Shown: positions 8,223-24,700, counted from the stretch's first letter. The stretch: 50,712 nucleotides of DNA from Crenalkalicoccus roseus (GCF_004761865.1 NZ_SJDM01000023.1:1-50712), one strand, 5' to 3'. The notes: a model not told the origin generated them from the sequence alone. Numbers and translations: made by a program.

Positions 8223-8885
8223 ATGGCCGACGTCACCATCATCCAGCCCTCGGCGGCCCCGTCCGCCACCGCGCCGCGCGGCAGCGGCCTGGGCTCGGAC
8301 TTCAACACCTTCCTCACGCTGCTGACGACCCAGCTGCGCAACCAGGACCCGACCAAGGCCATGAGCCCCGAGCAGATGACCGCGCAGCTCGTGCAATTCG
8401 CGCAGGTCGAGCAGCAGATCCGCGCCAACGCCAGCCTGCGCGAGCTGATCGGGCTGCAGCAGGGCTCGCAGCTCATCGCCGCGGCGCCGCTGCTCGGGCG
8501 CCAGGTGGAGGTGGAGGGCGGGCGCCTCGCGCTGCAGGGGGGCGCCGCCACCCTGCGCCTGCCGGCCGCCGGCGCCGCCGCCGAGGCGACGGTGCTGATC
8601 CAGGACGGCCAGGGCCGCACGGTGCGGGAGGAGCGCGTGGCGCTCGGGAAGGATCCGCGCGAATGGCGCTGGGACGGGCGCGACGCCGCCGGCCAGCCCC
8701 TGCCGGACGGAGCCTATGGCTTCGCCGTCATCGCCGGGGTGGATGCCGCCGGCGCCCCGCGGGCCCTGGACGCCACGGCGCTCGCCCGCGTCACCGGCGT
8801 CGAGCGGCGCGGCGGCGAGCTGCGCCTGATGCTGGGCGGGTTCGATGTCGGCTTCGACAAGGTGCGCAGCCTGCCCGGCGGGTGA
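8223..8885 (+). CDS. flgD: flagellar hook assembly scaffold FlgD
   Basis: A 220-residue protein. The N-terminal segment carries SDFNTFLTLLTTQLRNQDPT followed by a Q/A-rich helix (AQLVQFAQVEQQIRANASLREL), the FlgD signature. The C-terminal half is a beta-rich FlgD Ig/Tudor-like region (TVLIQDGQGRTVREERVALG, PLPDGAYGFAVIA). FlgD caps the growing hook and is removed when the hook is complete. An AGGAGCC ribosome site precedes the ATG at 8223. It is transcribed with fliK from the sigma54-type site and ends convergently with the Lrp gene. Confidence 0.92.
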   Translation: MADVTIIQPSAAPSATAPRGSGLGSDFNTFLTLLTTQLRNQDPTKAMSPEQMTAQLVQFAQVEQQIRANASLRELIGLQQGSQLIAAAPLLGRQVEVEGGRLALQGGAATLRLPAAGAAAEATVLIQDGQGRTVREERVALGKDPREWRWDGRDAAGQPLPDGAYGFAVIAGVDAAGAPRALDATALARVTGVERRGGELRLMLGGFDVGFDKVRSLPGG

Positions 8886-8942
8886 TCCCGGCCTCGCCTC
8901 GCGGGACGCGCACGGAGGCGTCCGGCGATGCCGCCGGGCGGA

Positions 8943-9413
8943 TCAGATGGGCAACGCCGTGGTGCCCTTCACCCGCTCCATGGCGAAGCGGCCGGTGACG
9001 TTGCGCAGGCTCGGCACGGCGGCGACGAGGCGGCGGTAGAAGGCGTCGTAGGAGGCGATGTCGGGCACCACCACGCGCAGCAGGTAGTCCACGTCGCCGC
9101 CCATCCGCCAGCACTCCACCACCTCGGGCATGGTGTCGAGCGCGGCGTTGAAGCGCTCGATCCAGGCGGCGGAATGGTCGGCCGACTCGATCTCCACGAA
9201 CACCGACAGCGGCAGCCCGACCTTCGCCGGATCCACCAGCGCCACGCGGCCGAGGATGACGCCGGCCTGTTCCATGCGCCGGATGCGCTTCCAGCACGGG
9301 GTGGGGGTGAGGCCCACCTCGGCGGCGATCTCGGCCAGGGACAGCCCCGCATCCCGCTGCAGCAGGCGGAGGATGGCGCGGTCCATGGCGTCGAGGGCGG
9401 GCATCTCGTCCAT
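8943..9413 (-). CDS. Lrp/AsnC-family transcriptional regulator
   Basis: A 156-residue protein. The N-terminal winged helix-turn-helix (LDAMDRAILRLLQRDAGLSL, IAAEVGLTPTPCWKRIRRME) is followed by the AsnC effector/oligomerisation domain (VFVEIESADHSAAWIERFNA, VECWRMGGDVDYLLRVVVPD). Proteins of this size bind DNA as dimers or octamers and respond to amino acids. The effector and targets cannot be told from the sequence. The start at 9413 could be replaced by the internal ATG four codons later. It is downstream of dnaJ but separated by 173 bp with an inverted repeat, so probably a separate unit. Confidence 0.9.
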   Translation of the reverse strand: MDEMPALDAMDRAILRLLQRDAGLSLAEIAAEVGLTPTPCWKRIRRMEQAGVILGRVALVDPAKVGLPLSVFVEIESADHSAAWIERFNAALDTMPEVVECWRMGGDVDYLLRVVVPDIASYDAFYRRLVAAVPSLRNVTGRFAMERVKGTTALPI

Positions 9414-9508
9414 GGGGATGTGTTGCCAGCAGGCGGGGGAGAAGGAAAGGATTTTCCCGCACCCGCCCGGATCCAGCGGGGTGTGGAGAAAACCTTTCCG
9501 GATCGCGG

Positions 9509-9541
9509 GGCGCCGGCGCGACGGGCGGCACTGCCGGCGCC
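9509..9541 (-). terminator. Inverted repeat downstream of dnaJ, possible terminator
   Basis: GGCGCCGGC at 9509-9517 and GCCGGCGCC at 9533-9541 form a perfect 9-bp stem with a 15-nt loop, 46 bp beyond the dnaJ stop on the minus strand. The following minus-strand bases contain only a weak TTTT about 13 nt later, so termination efficiency is doubtful. Confidence 0.35.
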
Positions 9542-9586
9542 TTGCCGGCCCGGCCGTCCATGGGCTCCGCCCGGACGGGTCCGCCC

Positions 9587-10741
9587 CTACCGCCCCAGCC
9601 CGTCCCAGAACTCCTTGACTTTGGCGAAAAAGCCCTCGGCCTCGGGGCTGGTCTTGCCGGCCTTGGTGGCCTCGGCCTCGAACTCCTCGAGCAGCTCGCG
9701 CTGGCGGCGGGTGAGGTTCTGCGGCGTCTCCACCGTGACCTGCACATACATGTCGCCGCGCGCGGCGCTGCGCAGCACCGAGAAGCCCTTGCCGCGCAGC
9801 CGGAACTGGTCGCCCGACTGGGTGCCCGCGGGAATCGTCACCCTGGCCCTTCCGCCGTCCACCGTCGGCACCTCGACCGAGCCGCCGAGCGCCGCCTGGG
9901 TCATGCGCAGCGGCACGCGGACGAAGATGTTGGCGCCGTCGCGCTGGAACAGCGGATGCGGCTTGATGCCGACATCCACGTAGAGGTCGCCGGCGGGCGC
10001 GCCGCGCAGCCCGGCCTCGCCCTCCCCGGCGAGGCGGATGCGCGTGCCGTCCTCGACCCCGGCGGGAATGCTGACGCTGAGCGTGCGCTCGCGCTGCACC
10101 CGGCCCGTGGCCTGGCAGACCTTGCAGGGGTTCTTGATCACGCGGCCCTGCCCGCCGCAGGTGGGGCAGGTGCGCTCGATCAGGAAGAAGCCCTGCTGCG
10201 CCCGCACCTTGCCGATGCCCTGGCAGGTCGGGCAGGTCTGGGCGGCGGTGGACCCGCCTTCGGCGCCGGTGCCGCTGCAGGCCTCGCAGACGACGCTGCT
10301 CGGCACCCGCACGGTCTTCTTGGTGCCGGCGAAGGCCTCCTCGAGCGTGATCTCGACATGGGTGCGCAGGTCGGCGCCCCGGCCCGAGGCCTGGCGCCGC
10401 CGCCCACCGCCGCCGAAGCGGCCGAACATCTCCTCGAAGATGTCCTCGAAGCCGCCGGCGCCGAAGGGGCCGCCGCCGAAGCCACCCGCGCCGAAGCCCC
10501 CCGGCCCGCCGCCGGGTGCGAAGGCGTCGTGCCCGTAGCGGTCGTAGGCGGCGCGCTTCTCGGGGTCCTTCAGGACGTCATAGGCCTCGTTCACCTCCTT
10601 GAAGCGGGTCTCGGCCTCCTTGTCCCCCTGGTTGCGGTCGGGGTGGTACTTCATGGCGAGGCGCCGGTAGGCCCTCTTCAGGTCCTCCTCGGTCGCGTCG
10701 CGCCCGACGCCGAGCACCTCGTAGTAGTCTCGCTTGGCCAT
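9587..10741 (-). CDS. dnaJ: molecular chaperone DnaJ
   Basis: A 384-residue full-length type I Hsp40. It has a J domain ([20 protein letters not shown]) with the HPD motif in [10 protein letters not shown], a Gly/Phe-rich linker (~residues 75-125), and four CxxCxGxG-type zinc repeats ([32 protein letters not shown]). The C-terminal substrate-binding domains follow. It delivers unfolded substrates to DnaK and stimulates its ATPase. The ATG at 10741 gives the standard N-terminus; longer frames upstream do not look like DnaJ. It lies 167 bp downstream of dnaK on the same strand. That gap contains an 8-9 bp GC hairpin (10799-10830) that might attenuate read-through. Confidence 0.97.
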   Translation of the reverse strand: MAKRDYYEVLGVGRDATEEDLKRAYRRLAMKYHPDRNQGDKEAETRFKEVNEAYDVLKDPEKRAAYDRYGHDAFAPGGGPGGFGAGGFGGGPFGAGGFEDIFEEMFGRFGGGGRRRQASGRGADLRTHVEITLEEAFAGTKKTVRVPSSVVCEACSGTGAEGGSTAAQTCPTCQGIGKVRAQQGFFLIERTCPTCGGQGRVIKNPCKVCQATGRVQRERTLSVSIPAGVEDGTRIRLAGEGEAGLRGAPAGDLYVDVGIKPHPLFQRDGANIFVRVPLRMTQAALGGSVEVPTVDGGRARVTIPAGTQSGDQFRLRGKGFSVLRSAARGDMYVQVTVETPQNLTRRQRELLEEFEAEATKAGKTSPEAEGFFAKVKEFWDGLGR

Positions 10742-10908
10742 GGCCGCGCCTGTTCCCCTAGCGGGCGTGTCCCCAAGCCGTGCCCGTGGCCGCATGCGCG
10801 CGCCCGGCCCCCGCCTGGGAACCGGGCGCGGCGCCGGCCCCGTCCTCTCGCCATGGGGCGATGGGGGAGGGGGCCGGCCGTCTCACGGAACGCAACGGCC
10901 GCGGAAGC

Positions 10909-12837
<1,929 letters not shown>

Positions 12838-13066
12838 CCGTAATGCTCCTTCATGGCAGGCGGGACCGGCCCTGCGGGCGCCCGCGCCGACCGCCCTGCG
12901 GCGGCGGGGGACCCGCCTCTGTGGCACCGTGCCCGCCCCCGTCCTGCGACGGATGGGTTGGTAGGATCCGGCTCCGCCCGGCCAGGCGGGCCGTGTCGCC
13001 CTGCGATGTATTGAGGCGGAGGGCGGCGGACAAGGGGCGGGCAGATGCCCGGGCAGCAGGGCTCCA

Positions 13067-13095
13067 TTGTCCTTCCCGGCGGTGCGCCCTATAGG
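13067..13095 (+). promoter_or_regulatory. sigma70-type promoter of tRNA-Ser
   Basis: TTGTCC at 13067-13072 and TATAGG at 13090-13095 are separated by exactly 17 bp. A start near 13102 falls just ahead of the tRNA 5' end at 13109. Confidence 0.6.
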
Positions 13096-13108
13096 ATCGG
13101 CGGCGCGT

Positions 13109-13228
<120 letters not shown>

Positions 13229-13611
13229 GCGGGCCACCGTGCTGAGTGGCAGGTTTCTTGGGGTTTTCGGGGCAGGCCTGTTGACTGGCTTGGCGCGGAA
13301 ACGGTCGAAAATCGCTCTCCGGAGACCAATTCTCTCCGGACCTCCTGACTTAGCCGATCAAGTACGCTTCTGAAAAACCCCGATCAAAGGCCGATTCCGA
13401 CCCGGCTGGCACTGGTCCGAGTTCGCATTCCACTTGCCAAAGATCCGTACTTCGCAAGCGAACACTCGGTACGGAAGCGAAGCCGGGTCGGCGGATTGCG
13501 CCGTGGTGCTGCGGCAGTCGATCAGATAAAGCGCGACGGGATAGTTCAACGAGGGCGATTGCTCTCGGGTTAGTTGTGTTCCGTCAATTAACGCGCAATA
13601 ATCCATCCGGC
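13229..13611. other. Non-coding stretch between tRNA-Ser and the defence block
   Basis: About 380 bp with no gene I can support, visibly less GC-rich than the flagellar/chaperone DNA to its left. It contains a weak hairpin (GCCAC/GTGGC, 13233-13250) followed by T-rich bases that could end the tRNA transcript. It also holds the CTCTCCGGA pair and a promoter-like element near the right end. The change in base composition here marks the core/accessory junction. Confidence 0.5.
13574..13602 (+). promoter_or_regulatory. Possible promoter of the helicase-methylase-ATPase operon
   Basis: TTGTGT at 13574-13579 and AATAAT at 13597-13602 are 17 bp apart. Start would be near 13609, almost at the ATG 13612, implying a near-leaderless message. 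The -35 match is weak. Confidence 0.33.
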
Positions 13612-16600
13612 ATGGCAACCTTCGACGACATCAAAGCTGGGGCGCGACTTCGCGGTCTGGACGCCGCAGGCGTGGCCGAAATCGTCCAGGTGGCGAGGTT
13701 CGGCCCGGATGCGCTGAACCTGGTCTTCCGCGTGAATGGGCGCGTGGGCGAGCGGCTGGTCTACCGCGGGGAGGAGGCTGCCTTCGAGTTCCTGGAGGCA
13801 GGCCGAGCCTATGCCTTCGACGCGGACGGCAGCCTGCTGCGCCTCGCTTCCGAGGCCTACCGCCTCCGGTTGGCCCACCTCTTCGACCCCTACCTGGCCG
13901 TCAGCGCGTCCCAGATCGAGGCGCTCCCCCATCAGATCACGGCCGTCTACGGCGAGATGCTGCCGCGGCAGCCATTGCGCTTCCTGCTGGCAGACGACCC
14001 GGGCGCCGGCAAGACTGTGATGGCGGGGCTGCTCATCAAGGAACTCCTGATCCGTGGCGACCTGGAACGCTGCCTGATCGTCGCACCGGGAAGCCTCGTC
14101 GAGCAGTGGCAGGAGGAAATGGCCGAGAAGTTCGGCCTCTCCTTCGATCTCCTGTCGCGGGATCAGATCGAGAACTCGGTCACCGGCAACCCCTTCGCCG
14201 AGCGGAACCGCCTGATCCTCCGCCTCGATATGGCGGCCCGGTCGGACGAGCTGAAGGCCAAGCTGAACGCCGCCCCGGAATGGGACCTGGTGATTTGCGA
14301 CGAGGCGCATCGCATGGCCGCGTCGTACTTCGGAGGTGAGGTCAAGGAGACCCAGCGGCATAAGCTCGGCCGGATGCTCGGCGGCATGGCTCGCAACTTC
14401 CTCCTGATGTCTGCGACGCCGCATAACGGCAAGGAAGCGGACTTTCAGCTCTTCATGGGGCTGCTCGACGCCGATCGTTTCGAGGGGCGGTTCCGCGAAG
14501 GCGTCCACAAGGCGGACGTCTCCGACATGATGCGTCGCCTCACGAAAGAGGAGCTCTACCGCTTCGACGGAACGCCCCTCTTCCCCGAGCGGCGTGCCTA
14601 CACCGCCAGCTACGAGCTCTCGCCCGCGGAGTCGGCCCTCTATCACGCCGTCACGACGTATGTGCGGGAGGAGATGAACCGCGCCGATCGCTCCGGCGAC
14701 GGCAAGCGGCAGAACAGCGTGGGCTTCGCCCTGCAGATCCTGCAGCGGCGCCTCGCTTCCTCCCCGGCTGCCATCCACCGCTCCCTGGAACGCCGCCGGA
14801 AGCGCCTGGAGGAGCGGCTGCGCGAGGAGAAGCTCCTGCGGCAGAATGGCGGTGCGCCGCTCAGCCGCGTGCCTGTCCTGCCCAGCTTCGACGCCGACGA
14901 CCTCGAAGATGCGCCCGGCGAAGAAGCGGAGGCCATTGAGGAGCAGATCGCCGACCAGGCCACCGCCGCCGCCACCCTCGCCGAACTCGACGCCGAGATC
15001 GTCATCCTCAAGGATCTCGAAGCGCAGGCCCTGCGCCTCAAGCTCTCCGGCCAGGACGCCAAGTGGCGCGAGCTCGAGGCCATCCTCGACGATCCCATCA
15101 TGCTCGATCCGGCGACCGGGCTGCGGCGGAAGATCCTGATCTTCACTGAGCCCAAGGACACGCTGGAGTACCTGCAGCAGAAGATCGCCGCCCGTGTCGG
15201 CGATCCGGCCTCGGTGGTCGTCATCCACGGCGGCATCGCGCGCGAGGCTCGGCGCGCGGCGATCGCGGCCTTCAACTCCGACCCGGTCGTGCGGGTGATG
15301 ATCGCGAACGACGCCGCCGGCGAGGGCGTGAACCTCCAGCGCGGCGCCCACCTCATGGTCAACTACGACCTGCCGTGGAACCCGAATCGTCTGGAGCAGC
15401 GCTTCGGGCGCATCCACCGCATCGGTCAGACCGAGGTCTGCCACCTCTGGAACCTGTGCGCGACCAACACCCGTGAGGGCGAGGTCTACCAGCGGCTCCT
15501 GGAGAAGTTGGAGCAGGCCCGGGCGGCCCTGGGTGGCAAGGTCTACGACGTCCTTGGCGAGCTGTTCGAGGGCCAGGCCCTTCGCGACCTCCTGGTAGAC
15601 GCCATCCGCTACGGTGATGCGCCCGAGACGAAGAGCCGCCTCTTCCAGAAGGTGGACGACGCGGTGGACGTGGATGCGATCGAGCGCCTCGTCGCCGAAC
15701 GCAAGCTGACCTCGGAGGGCATGGATCCCAACGCGGTCGCCGCCATTCGCGAGGAGATGGAGCGCGCCCAGGCCCGCCGCCTGCAGCCTCACTTCATCGG
15801 CGCCTTCTTTCGGGAGGCATTCCAGCTTCTCGGTGGGCGGATCGCCGAGCGCGAGAAGGGCCGCTTCGAAATCCTGCGCGTGCCGCCGGTGCTCAAGCAC
15901 CGGGATCGGCTGATCGGGCGCGGCGATCCTGTGCTGGACCGCTATGCGCGCGTGACCTTCGATAAGGGTCTCGTGCCCGGCAAGCCGCAGGCCGAACTCA
16001 TGGCGCCCGGCCATCCACTGCTCGACGCCGTTCTGGACGTGGTGCTGGAGCGCTTCCAGCCACTGCTGCAGCAAGGCGCCGTGCTGGTGGATGAGGGCGA
16101 TGAGGGCCTCTCCCCGCGCCTGCTCGTCTACCTCGAACACGCCATCCGCGACGGCCGTATGGCGAAATCGGGCGAGCCACGCGTCGTTTCGCAGCGCCTG
16201 CAGTTCATCCATCTCCGCGAAGACGGGACGGCCGCCGACGGTGGACCGGCGCCCTATCTCGATTGCCGCCCCATAACGGCCGAGGAACGGGATCTGGTCG
16301 CGGATGCGATCACGGCGCCCTGGCTCTCAGGCAGCGTCGAGCAGCAGGCACTCGGCTACGCCATCGCGAAGCTGGTCCCAGAGCACCTTGGCGAGGTGAA
16401 GCGCCGCCGGCTGGCCGAAATCGACAAGGTGGAGCGCGAAGTCAGGTCGCGCCTGACCCGCGAGATCAACTACTGGGATGCCCGCGCGGCTCGACTGCGT
16501 GAAGAGGAGCGCGCCGGGAAGGAACAGCGCATCAACGCCAGCAACGCGGAGGCTACGGCCCAGCGGCTCGTCGAGCGCTTGCACAAGCGCCAGGAGGAGC

Positions 16601-17118
16601 TGGCTCGCGAGCGGCAGATCACTGCCTTGCCACCGGTCATGAAGGGCGCCGCGCTGATCATCCCGAAAGGCCTCCTTGTTGCGCGGAGCCAGCCGACACG
16701 CACGCCCGTTCCGGCGGGCTTTGCGGAGGACGCGACCTCCCGCGCTGAGGTGGAGCGCCTTGCCATGGAGGCTGTGATGGCCGCGGAGCGGGCGCTCGGG
16801 CATGTGCCGCGCGACGTCTCGGCCGAGAAGAAGGGCTGGGACATCGAAAGCCGTGACGTGAAAGCCGGTCACCTGCGCTTTTTGGAGGTGAAGGGGCGGC
16901 ACGTAGATGGCGACGTCATCATGCTGACGAAGAACGAACTGCTGGCTTCGCTCAACAGCCCGGAAGCGTTCGTCCTGGCGATCGTGCAGGTCGAGGCCGG
17001 GTTCGCACGTGAGCCGGTCTACGTGCGGCGATTCTTCCAGCGGGAGCTTGGCTTCGCGGAGACCGCCGTCGCCTTCAACGTCGCAGATCTGCTGACAATC
17101 GGCAGCCAGCCATCATGA
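13612..17118 (+). CDS. SNF2-type DEAH helicase with C-terminal DUF3883 (Hma-like helicase)
   Basis: A 1168-residue protein. Superfamily 2 motifs are clear: Walker A region LADDPGAGKTVMAGLL (~126-141), DEAH in LVICDEAHRMA (D230-H233), MSATPHNG (motif III) and QRFGRIHRIGQT (motif VI, ~594-605). A charged helical insert separates the RecA lobes (~360-475). Residues ~1055-1165 (GWDIESRD, LRFLEVKGRHVDGDVIMLTK) form a DUF3883 domain with the E-x-K pattern of a PD-(D/E)XK-like nuclease fold. This pairing is typical of helicases beside DUF1156 methylases in anti-phage loci, where they are thought to translocate on DNA. The start at 13612 is the first ATG with family-like sequence; an in-frame GTG at 13576 overlaps the possible promoter. 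First gene of a tight rightward operon. Function in defence is inferred. Confidence 0.88.
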   Translation: MATFDDIKAGARLRGLDAAGVAEIVQVARFGPDALNLVFRVNGRVGERLVYRGEEAAFEFLEAGRAYAFDADGSLLRLASEAYRLRLAHLFDPYLAVSASQIEALPHQITAVYGEMLPRQPLRFLLADDPGAGKTVMAGLLIKELLIRGDLERCLIVAPGSLVEQWQEEMAEKFGLSFDLLSRDQIENSVTGNPFAERNRLILRLDMAARSDELKAKLNAAPEWDLVICDEAHRMAASYFGGEVKETQRHKLGRMLGGMARNFLLMSATPHNGKEADFQLFMGLLDADRFEGRFREGVHKADVSDMMRRLTKEELYRFDGTPLFPERRAYTASYELSPAESALYHAVTTYVREEMNRADRSGDGKRQNSVGFALQILQRRLASSPAAIHRSLERRRKRLEERLREEKLLRQNGGAPLSRVPVLPSFDADDLEDAPGEEAEAIEEQIADQATAAATLAELDAEIVILKDLEAQALRLKLSGQDAKWRELEAILDDPIMLDPATGLRRKILIFTEPKDTLEYLQQKIAARVGDPASVVVIHGGIAREARRAAIAAFNSDPVVRVMIANDAAGEGVNLQRGAHLMVNYDLPWNPNRLEQRFGRIHRIGQTEVCHLWNLCATNTREGEVYQRLLEKLEQARAALGGKVYDVLGELFEGQALRDLLVDAIRYGDAPETKSRLFQKVDDAVDVDAIERLVAERKLTSEGMDPNAVAAIREEMERAQARRLQPHFIGAFFREAFQLLGGRIAEREKGRFEILRVPPVLKHRDRLIGRGDPVLDRYARVTFDKGLVPGKPQAELMAPGHPLLDAVLDVVLERFQPLLQQGAVLVDEGDEGLSPRLLVYLEHAIRDGRMAKSGEPRVVSQRLQFIHLREDGTAADGGPAPYLDCRPITAEERDLVADAITAPWLSGSVEQQALGYAIAKLVPEHLGEVKRRRLAEIDKVEREVRSRLTREINYWDARAARLREEERAGKEQRINASNAEATAQRLVERLHKRQEELARERQITALPPVMKGAALIIPKGLLVARSQPTRTPVPAGFAEDATSRAEVERLAMEAVMAAERALGHVPRDVSAEKKGWDIESRDVKAGHLRFLEVKGRHVDGDVIMLTKNELLASLNSPEAFVLAIVQVEAGFAREPVYVRRFFQRELGFAETAVAFNVADLLTIGSQPS

Positions 17119-17134
17119 TCGGTGGGCAAGACGG

Positions 17135-18110
17135 ATGAAGGCGAAGCTGGAAGCGCTGGCGGCACTCATCGCCGACTACCGTGAGGGTGAAGTCGCAAAG
17201 CCGGACGCCGATCACGTTGAACGCTGGGTCCGCCAGTTCGATGCCGATGAACGAGAGCCCGTGCTCGATGAACTCCTCCGCATCTGGCCCGCGTTCTATC
17301 TGAAGAGACAGGTTGTCGAGCAGTTCCTTCAGCGAAAGCTCACTGACGCGTCGCTTGTCGGGGCCAATCCGGCGGAATTTTGGGCGCGAGCAACGGTCCT
17401 GGACATCCAGCTTCGGGGCGGCAGTCAGTGCGCCATGCGGGAGCTCCTACGACCATTGCTACAGCACGCGACGGGCCTGTCCCTGGGTGCGTGCGGCGGC
17501 GGAGATCGCTTCATCTACTTCGACGACATCCTGTTCACTGGCGACCGGATCGAGAGGGACCTCAGCGCGTGGGTTCCGAAGGCCCCTTCGGTTGCTCACG
17601 TCGACATCATCGTCTTTGCGGCGCACGCCTATGGGCGCTATCAGCTGGAAGAGAAGCTGAAGAAGCTGGGTCAGGCCGCCGGAAAGTCGATATCCTTCTC
17701 GCTGCAGCCGGAATATGTGCTGGAGAACCGTCGCACTCATCGGGACGACGCAGACGTTCTCTGGCCCGTGTCTCTGCCGGCGGGGGCAGAGCGATTCGCG
17801 GCCGGGGCAACCGGCTTTGTGCCACGGTCGCCCGGCCGTGTGTCCAAGCTGTTCCCGTCCGAGCCGAGACGACACTTGGTGGAACAGGCGCTGCTGAAGG
17901 CCGGCCTCAAAATTGTTGGCTTCTCACGCGATCCATCTCCCGTGGTCAGGCCGTTGGGCTATGGACCTTTCGGTGTCGGCTTCGGTTCGCTTCTGCTCAC
18001 CCATCGCAACTGTCCCAACAATGCCCCGCTCGCTTTCTGGTGGGGCGACCCGACGAAGCCTTCCTCCCACCCCCTCGGCAAGTGGTATCCCCTGGTGCCG
18101 AGGAAACCGT

Positions 18111-18133
<23 letters not shown>
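17135..18133 (+). CDS. Phosphoribosyltransferase-like protein embedded in defence operon
   Basis: A 332-residue protein not similar to a housekeeping enzyme I can name. Residues 126-140 read FIYFDDILFTGDRIE, close to the PRPP-binding loop of type I phosphoribosyltransferases (hydrophobic-DD-x-x-x-TG), with D130, D131, T135 and G136 at the key places. An alpha-helical N-terminus (~1-115) with a tryptophan-rich segment (LRIWPAFYLKRQVVEQF) precedes it, and the C-terminus is rich in Pro/Trp. Such domains (PRTase-CE type, as I recall from comparative genomics of conflict systems) occur in prokaryotic immune loci. It starts 17 bp after the helicase and overlaps the next gene by 23 nt, so it belongs to the operon. 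The substrate is unknown, and catalytic activity is a prediction from one motif. Confidence 0.6.
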
Positions 18134-21719
<3,586 letters not shown>

Positions 21720-21737
21720 TCGGCCGAAGGGGGGACG

Positions 21738-24700
21738 ATGTCGGCCAACACCGAAAAGGAAACGCTCCGCCGGGTGCAGGACGCCCTGTTCCACCTGCGC
21801 AAGGGGCTGGCGCCCTTCGTGGCCGCGCGGATGTCGCGCGCGCGCGGTCCCGACTGGCTGCGCCTGGCCAGCCGTGCGACGGGCGCTTCGCCAGATGAGG
21901 CGCTCGACGCCTACGGCCTGCTCAAGACCATGATCGACAACTGGCGGGATGCCTTCGACGAGGCGTTCAGCCGGAACGACAAGCACAAGGCCCGCAACTT
22001 CGCTTCCATGGCGCTCGAGGCGCGCAACGCTGCCTCGCACCTCGCTATCCCGATGGCCGATGACGAGGCGCTCCGCTACCTCGACGCCATCCATCAGCTT
22101 CTGCGCCTGGTGAAGGCGCCAGAAGCCGAGGTGGCCGAGGCGAAGAAGCTCTACGAGGCGCAGCGCCATGTCGGTGTTGCAGCGGCGCCCGCCACGCCAC
22201 AGCCCACGCCTGCGCCGCAGCGTCTGGAACTGCAGGCAACCGATGGGCCGGCGAAGGCGCTGAAGCCCTGGATCGAGGTGGCGCTGCCCCACCCCGACGT
22301 CATCGCGAACCGCTTCAAGGAGGCAGAGTTCGCCGCCGACCTCTTCGCCGTGGATGCGGGCCACGCGACGGATGGCTACGCCACGCCCGCGGACTTCTTC
22401 GGCATCACCTTCCTGACGGAGGGGCTGAAGCGCGTCCTAACCTCGGCGCTGCAGCGCCTGTCGGGCGCGGGCGGTGATCCGGTGATCGGCCTGCAGACCG
22501 CCTTCGGTGGCGGCAAGACGCACACCATGCTCGCCATCTATCACCTGGCTAAGCATCTGCGCGAAGGCGGCGACCCCGCCGCGCTCGGCGGCATGGCGCC
22601 GCTGGTCGAGAAGCTCGGCACCACCGCCTGGCCCAAGCCGCGCGTCGCGGTCTTCGTCGGGTCGTCGAAGGGGGCGGATGTCTCCCTGACCTTGGGCGGC
22701 GGCCCACCTGTGCGCACGCTGTGGGGCTACATCGCCTGGCGCCTGGCTGGTGAGGCCGGGCTGAAGCTGGTGGCGGAAGCCGAGGCTGCCCGTACCAACC
22801 CGGGCTCCGAATTGCTGGTCGCACTGTTCAAGCTAGCGGGGCCGAGCGTCATCCTGCTCGACGAGCTGACGATGTTCGCGCGGCAGCTCGACGACGACCG
22901 CTTCGAGGCCTTCCTGTCCTTCATCCAGTCGCTGACCGAAGCGGCAAAGATGGTGCCGGGCATTCTCATTGTCGGGTCGTTGCCCGAGAGTCGTGCGGAA
23001 GCCGGCGGACCGCGCGGCGTCGAGGCGCTGCTGCGGCTGGAGAAGGTCTTCGGCCGGGTTCAATCGGCCTGGCTGCCGGCCTCCGGCAATGAGACCTACG
23101 AGATCGTCCGCCGCCGCCTGTTCCAGCCGCTGGATGCGGATGGCGAGCGCGCCCGCGAGGAGACGATCAAGGCCTTCCACGACCTCTACAAGAAGAACCC
23201 TGCCGAGTTCCCACCCGAGGCCAAGGAGCCGAGGTACCTCGAACTGCTGCGGCTCTCCTACCCGATCCACCCGGAGCTGTTCGAGCGGCTGGCGAAGGAC
23301 TGGTCCAGCCTCCAGAAGTTCCAGCGGACGCGCGACGTCATCCGCTTTATGGCAAACGTGGTCGGCGTGCTGTGGCACGGGCAGACGCGGGATCCGCTGA
23401 TCACGCCGGCCCGCGTGCCGGTCGCGCATGAGAAGGTGCGCACGGGCGTGCTGTATCCCCTCGATCCGGCCTTTGGGTCCGTGGTCGACAAGGAGGTGGA
23501 CGGAGACGGCGCGTTGCCGGCGCGTATGGAGGCCAACCCGTCGCGCCGGATCTCTCAGCTGCGGGCTGCGACGCGAGCGGCGCGCGCGGTCTTCCTGTGT
23601 TCAGCGCCGTCCGTGGGGCAGCCGAATGCGGGGCTGACAGGTCAGGGCTTGCGCTTGGCCTGCGCCGAGCCGGGTGATCAGCTGGCCATCTTCGGCGAGG
23701 CTCTGCGCGAGCTCAGTGAGCGTGCGACCTACCTCTACGAGGAGGCCGGGCGCTACTGGTTCTCCACTCAGCCGACCCTGAACCGGCTGGCGGATGATCG
23801 GGCGAAGGCCTTCCTGGATCAGGTGCACGAGGTGGACGCCGAGATCGTGCGGCTCCTGACGGAGGATGCCGGTACGAAGGGTGGCTTCCATCGCGTCTTC
23901 GCCGCGCCCGATGACCCCGTGACGATCGATGAGGCACAGGCCCTATCGCTCGTCATCCTGGGGCCGAGCACGCCGCATGCCGGGAAGGGTGCGACGAGGT
24001 CGGCAGCGTCGGATGCGATCGCGGAGGCGTTGATGCGGTGCCGCGCTTCGCAGCGCCGGTTCCGTAATACGCTTCTGTTCGTCGCGGCCGACGAAGGGAA
24101 CCTGGCGACGGCGCGCGAGGTGATCGCCAAGGCGATGGCCTGGGACTCCATCGTGAAGGACAGCCGCCTGCAGCAGCAGATGACGAATGCGCAGGAGGCG
24201 GACGCGAAGGACAAGGCGAAGACCCACGCTGACGGTGCGCGCCGTGCTGTCCGATCCGCCTGGAGCCACATCTTCTATCCGGTGAAGAGCGAGACGGCGG
24301 GCAAGCCTTTCGACCTCGAGCACACGCTGATCTCGTCGCGCGACCGTGCCGCGATCCCGGCTGTTGTGTACGAGAAGGCGAAGGGCGACGGCATCGCGCT
24401 GGAGAAGCTCGGGACGGAGCGGCTTTGGCTGGCGCTGAAGCCTATATGGCCGGAGGACCGCGCCCATCTGCCGATCGCCGAAGTGGCGGATTGGTTTGCG
24501 TCCTACGTCTACCTCCCGCGGCTGCGGGATCGCGTCGTGCTAGAGAACACCATCCGCGACTCGGTTGCGAAGCTCGATCCCGAGTTCGGCTATGCCGATG
24601 GCTACGACGAGGCGACGGGGCGATACCGCAACCTCGTCTGGGCGAAGAACCTCACCGAGCTCCCCTCCGCGAACGCGATCCTCGTGCGCGCCGCAGAAGC

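Noticed and set aside
8904-8923. GGACGC/GCGTCC hairpin between the convergent flgD and Lrp genes
   Set aside because: Only a 6-bp stem with an 8-nt loop and no T run; such hairpins are common at this GC content.
10799-10830. GC hairpin between dnaK and dnaJ
   Set aside because: A perfect 9-bp stem exists, but with a 14-nt loop and no T run. It may be chance in GC-rich DNA, so it is mentioned only with dnaJ.
13358-13618. 86-codon minus-strand frame in the tRNA-defence gap
   Set aside because: No ribosome site, no family resemblance, and it overlaps the helicase start. Composition looks non-coding.
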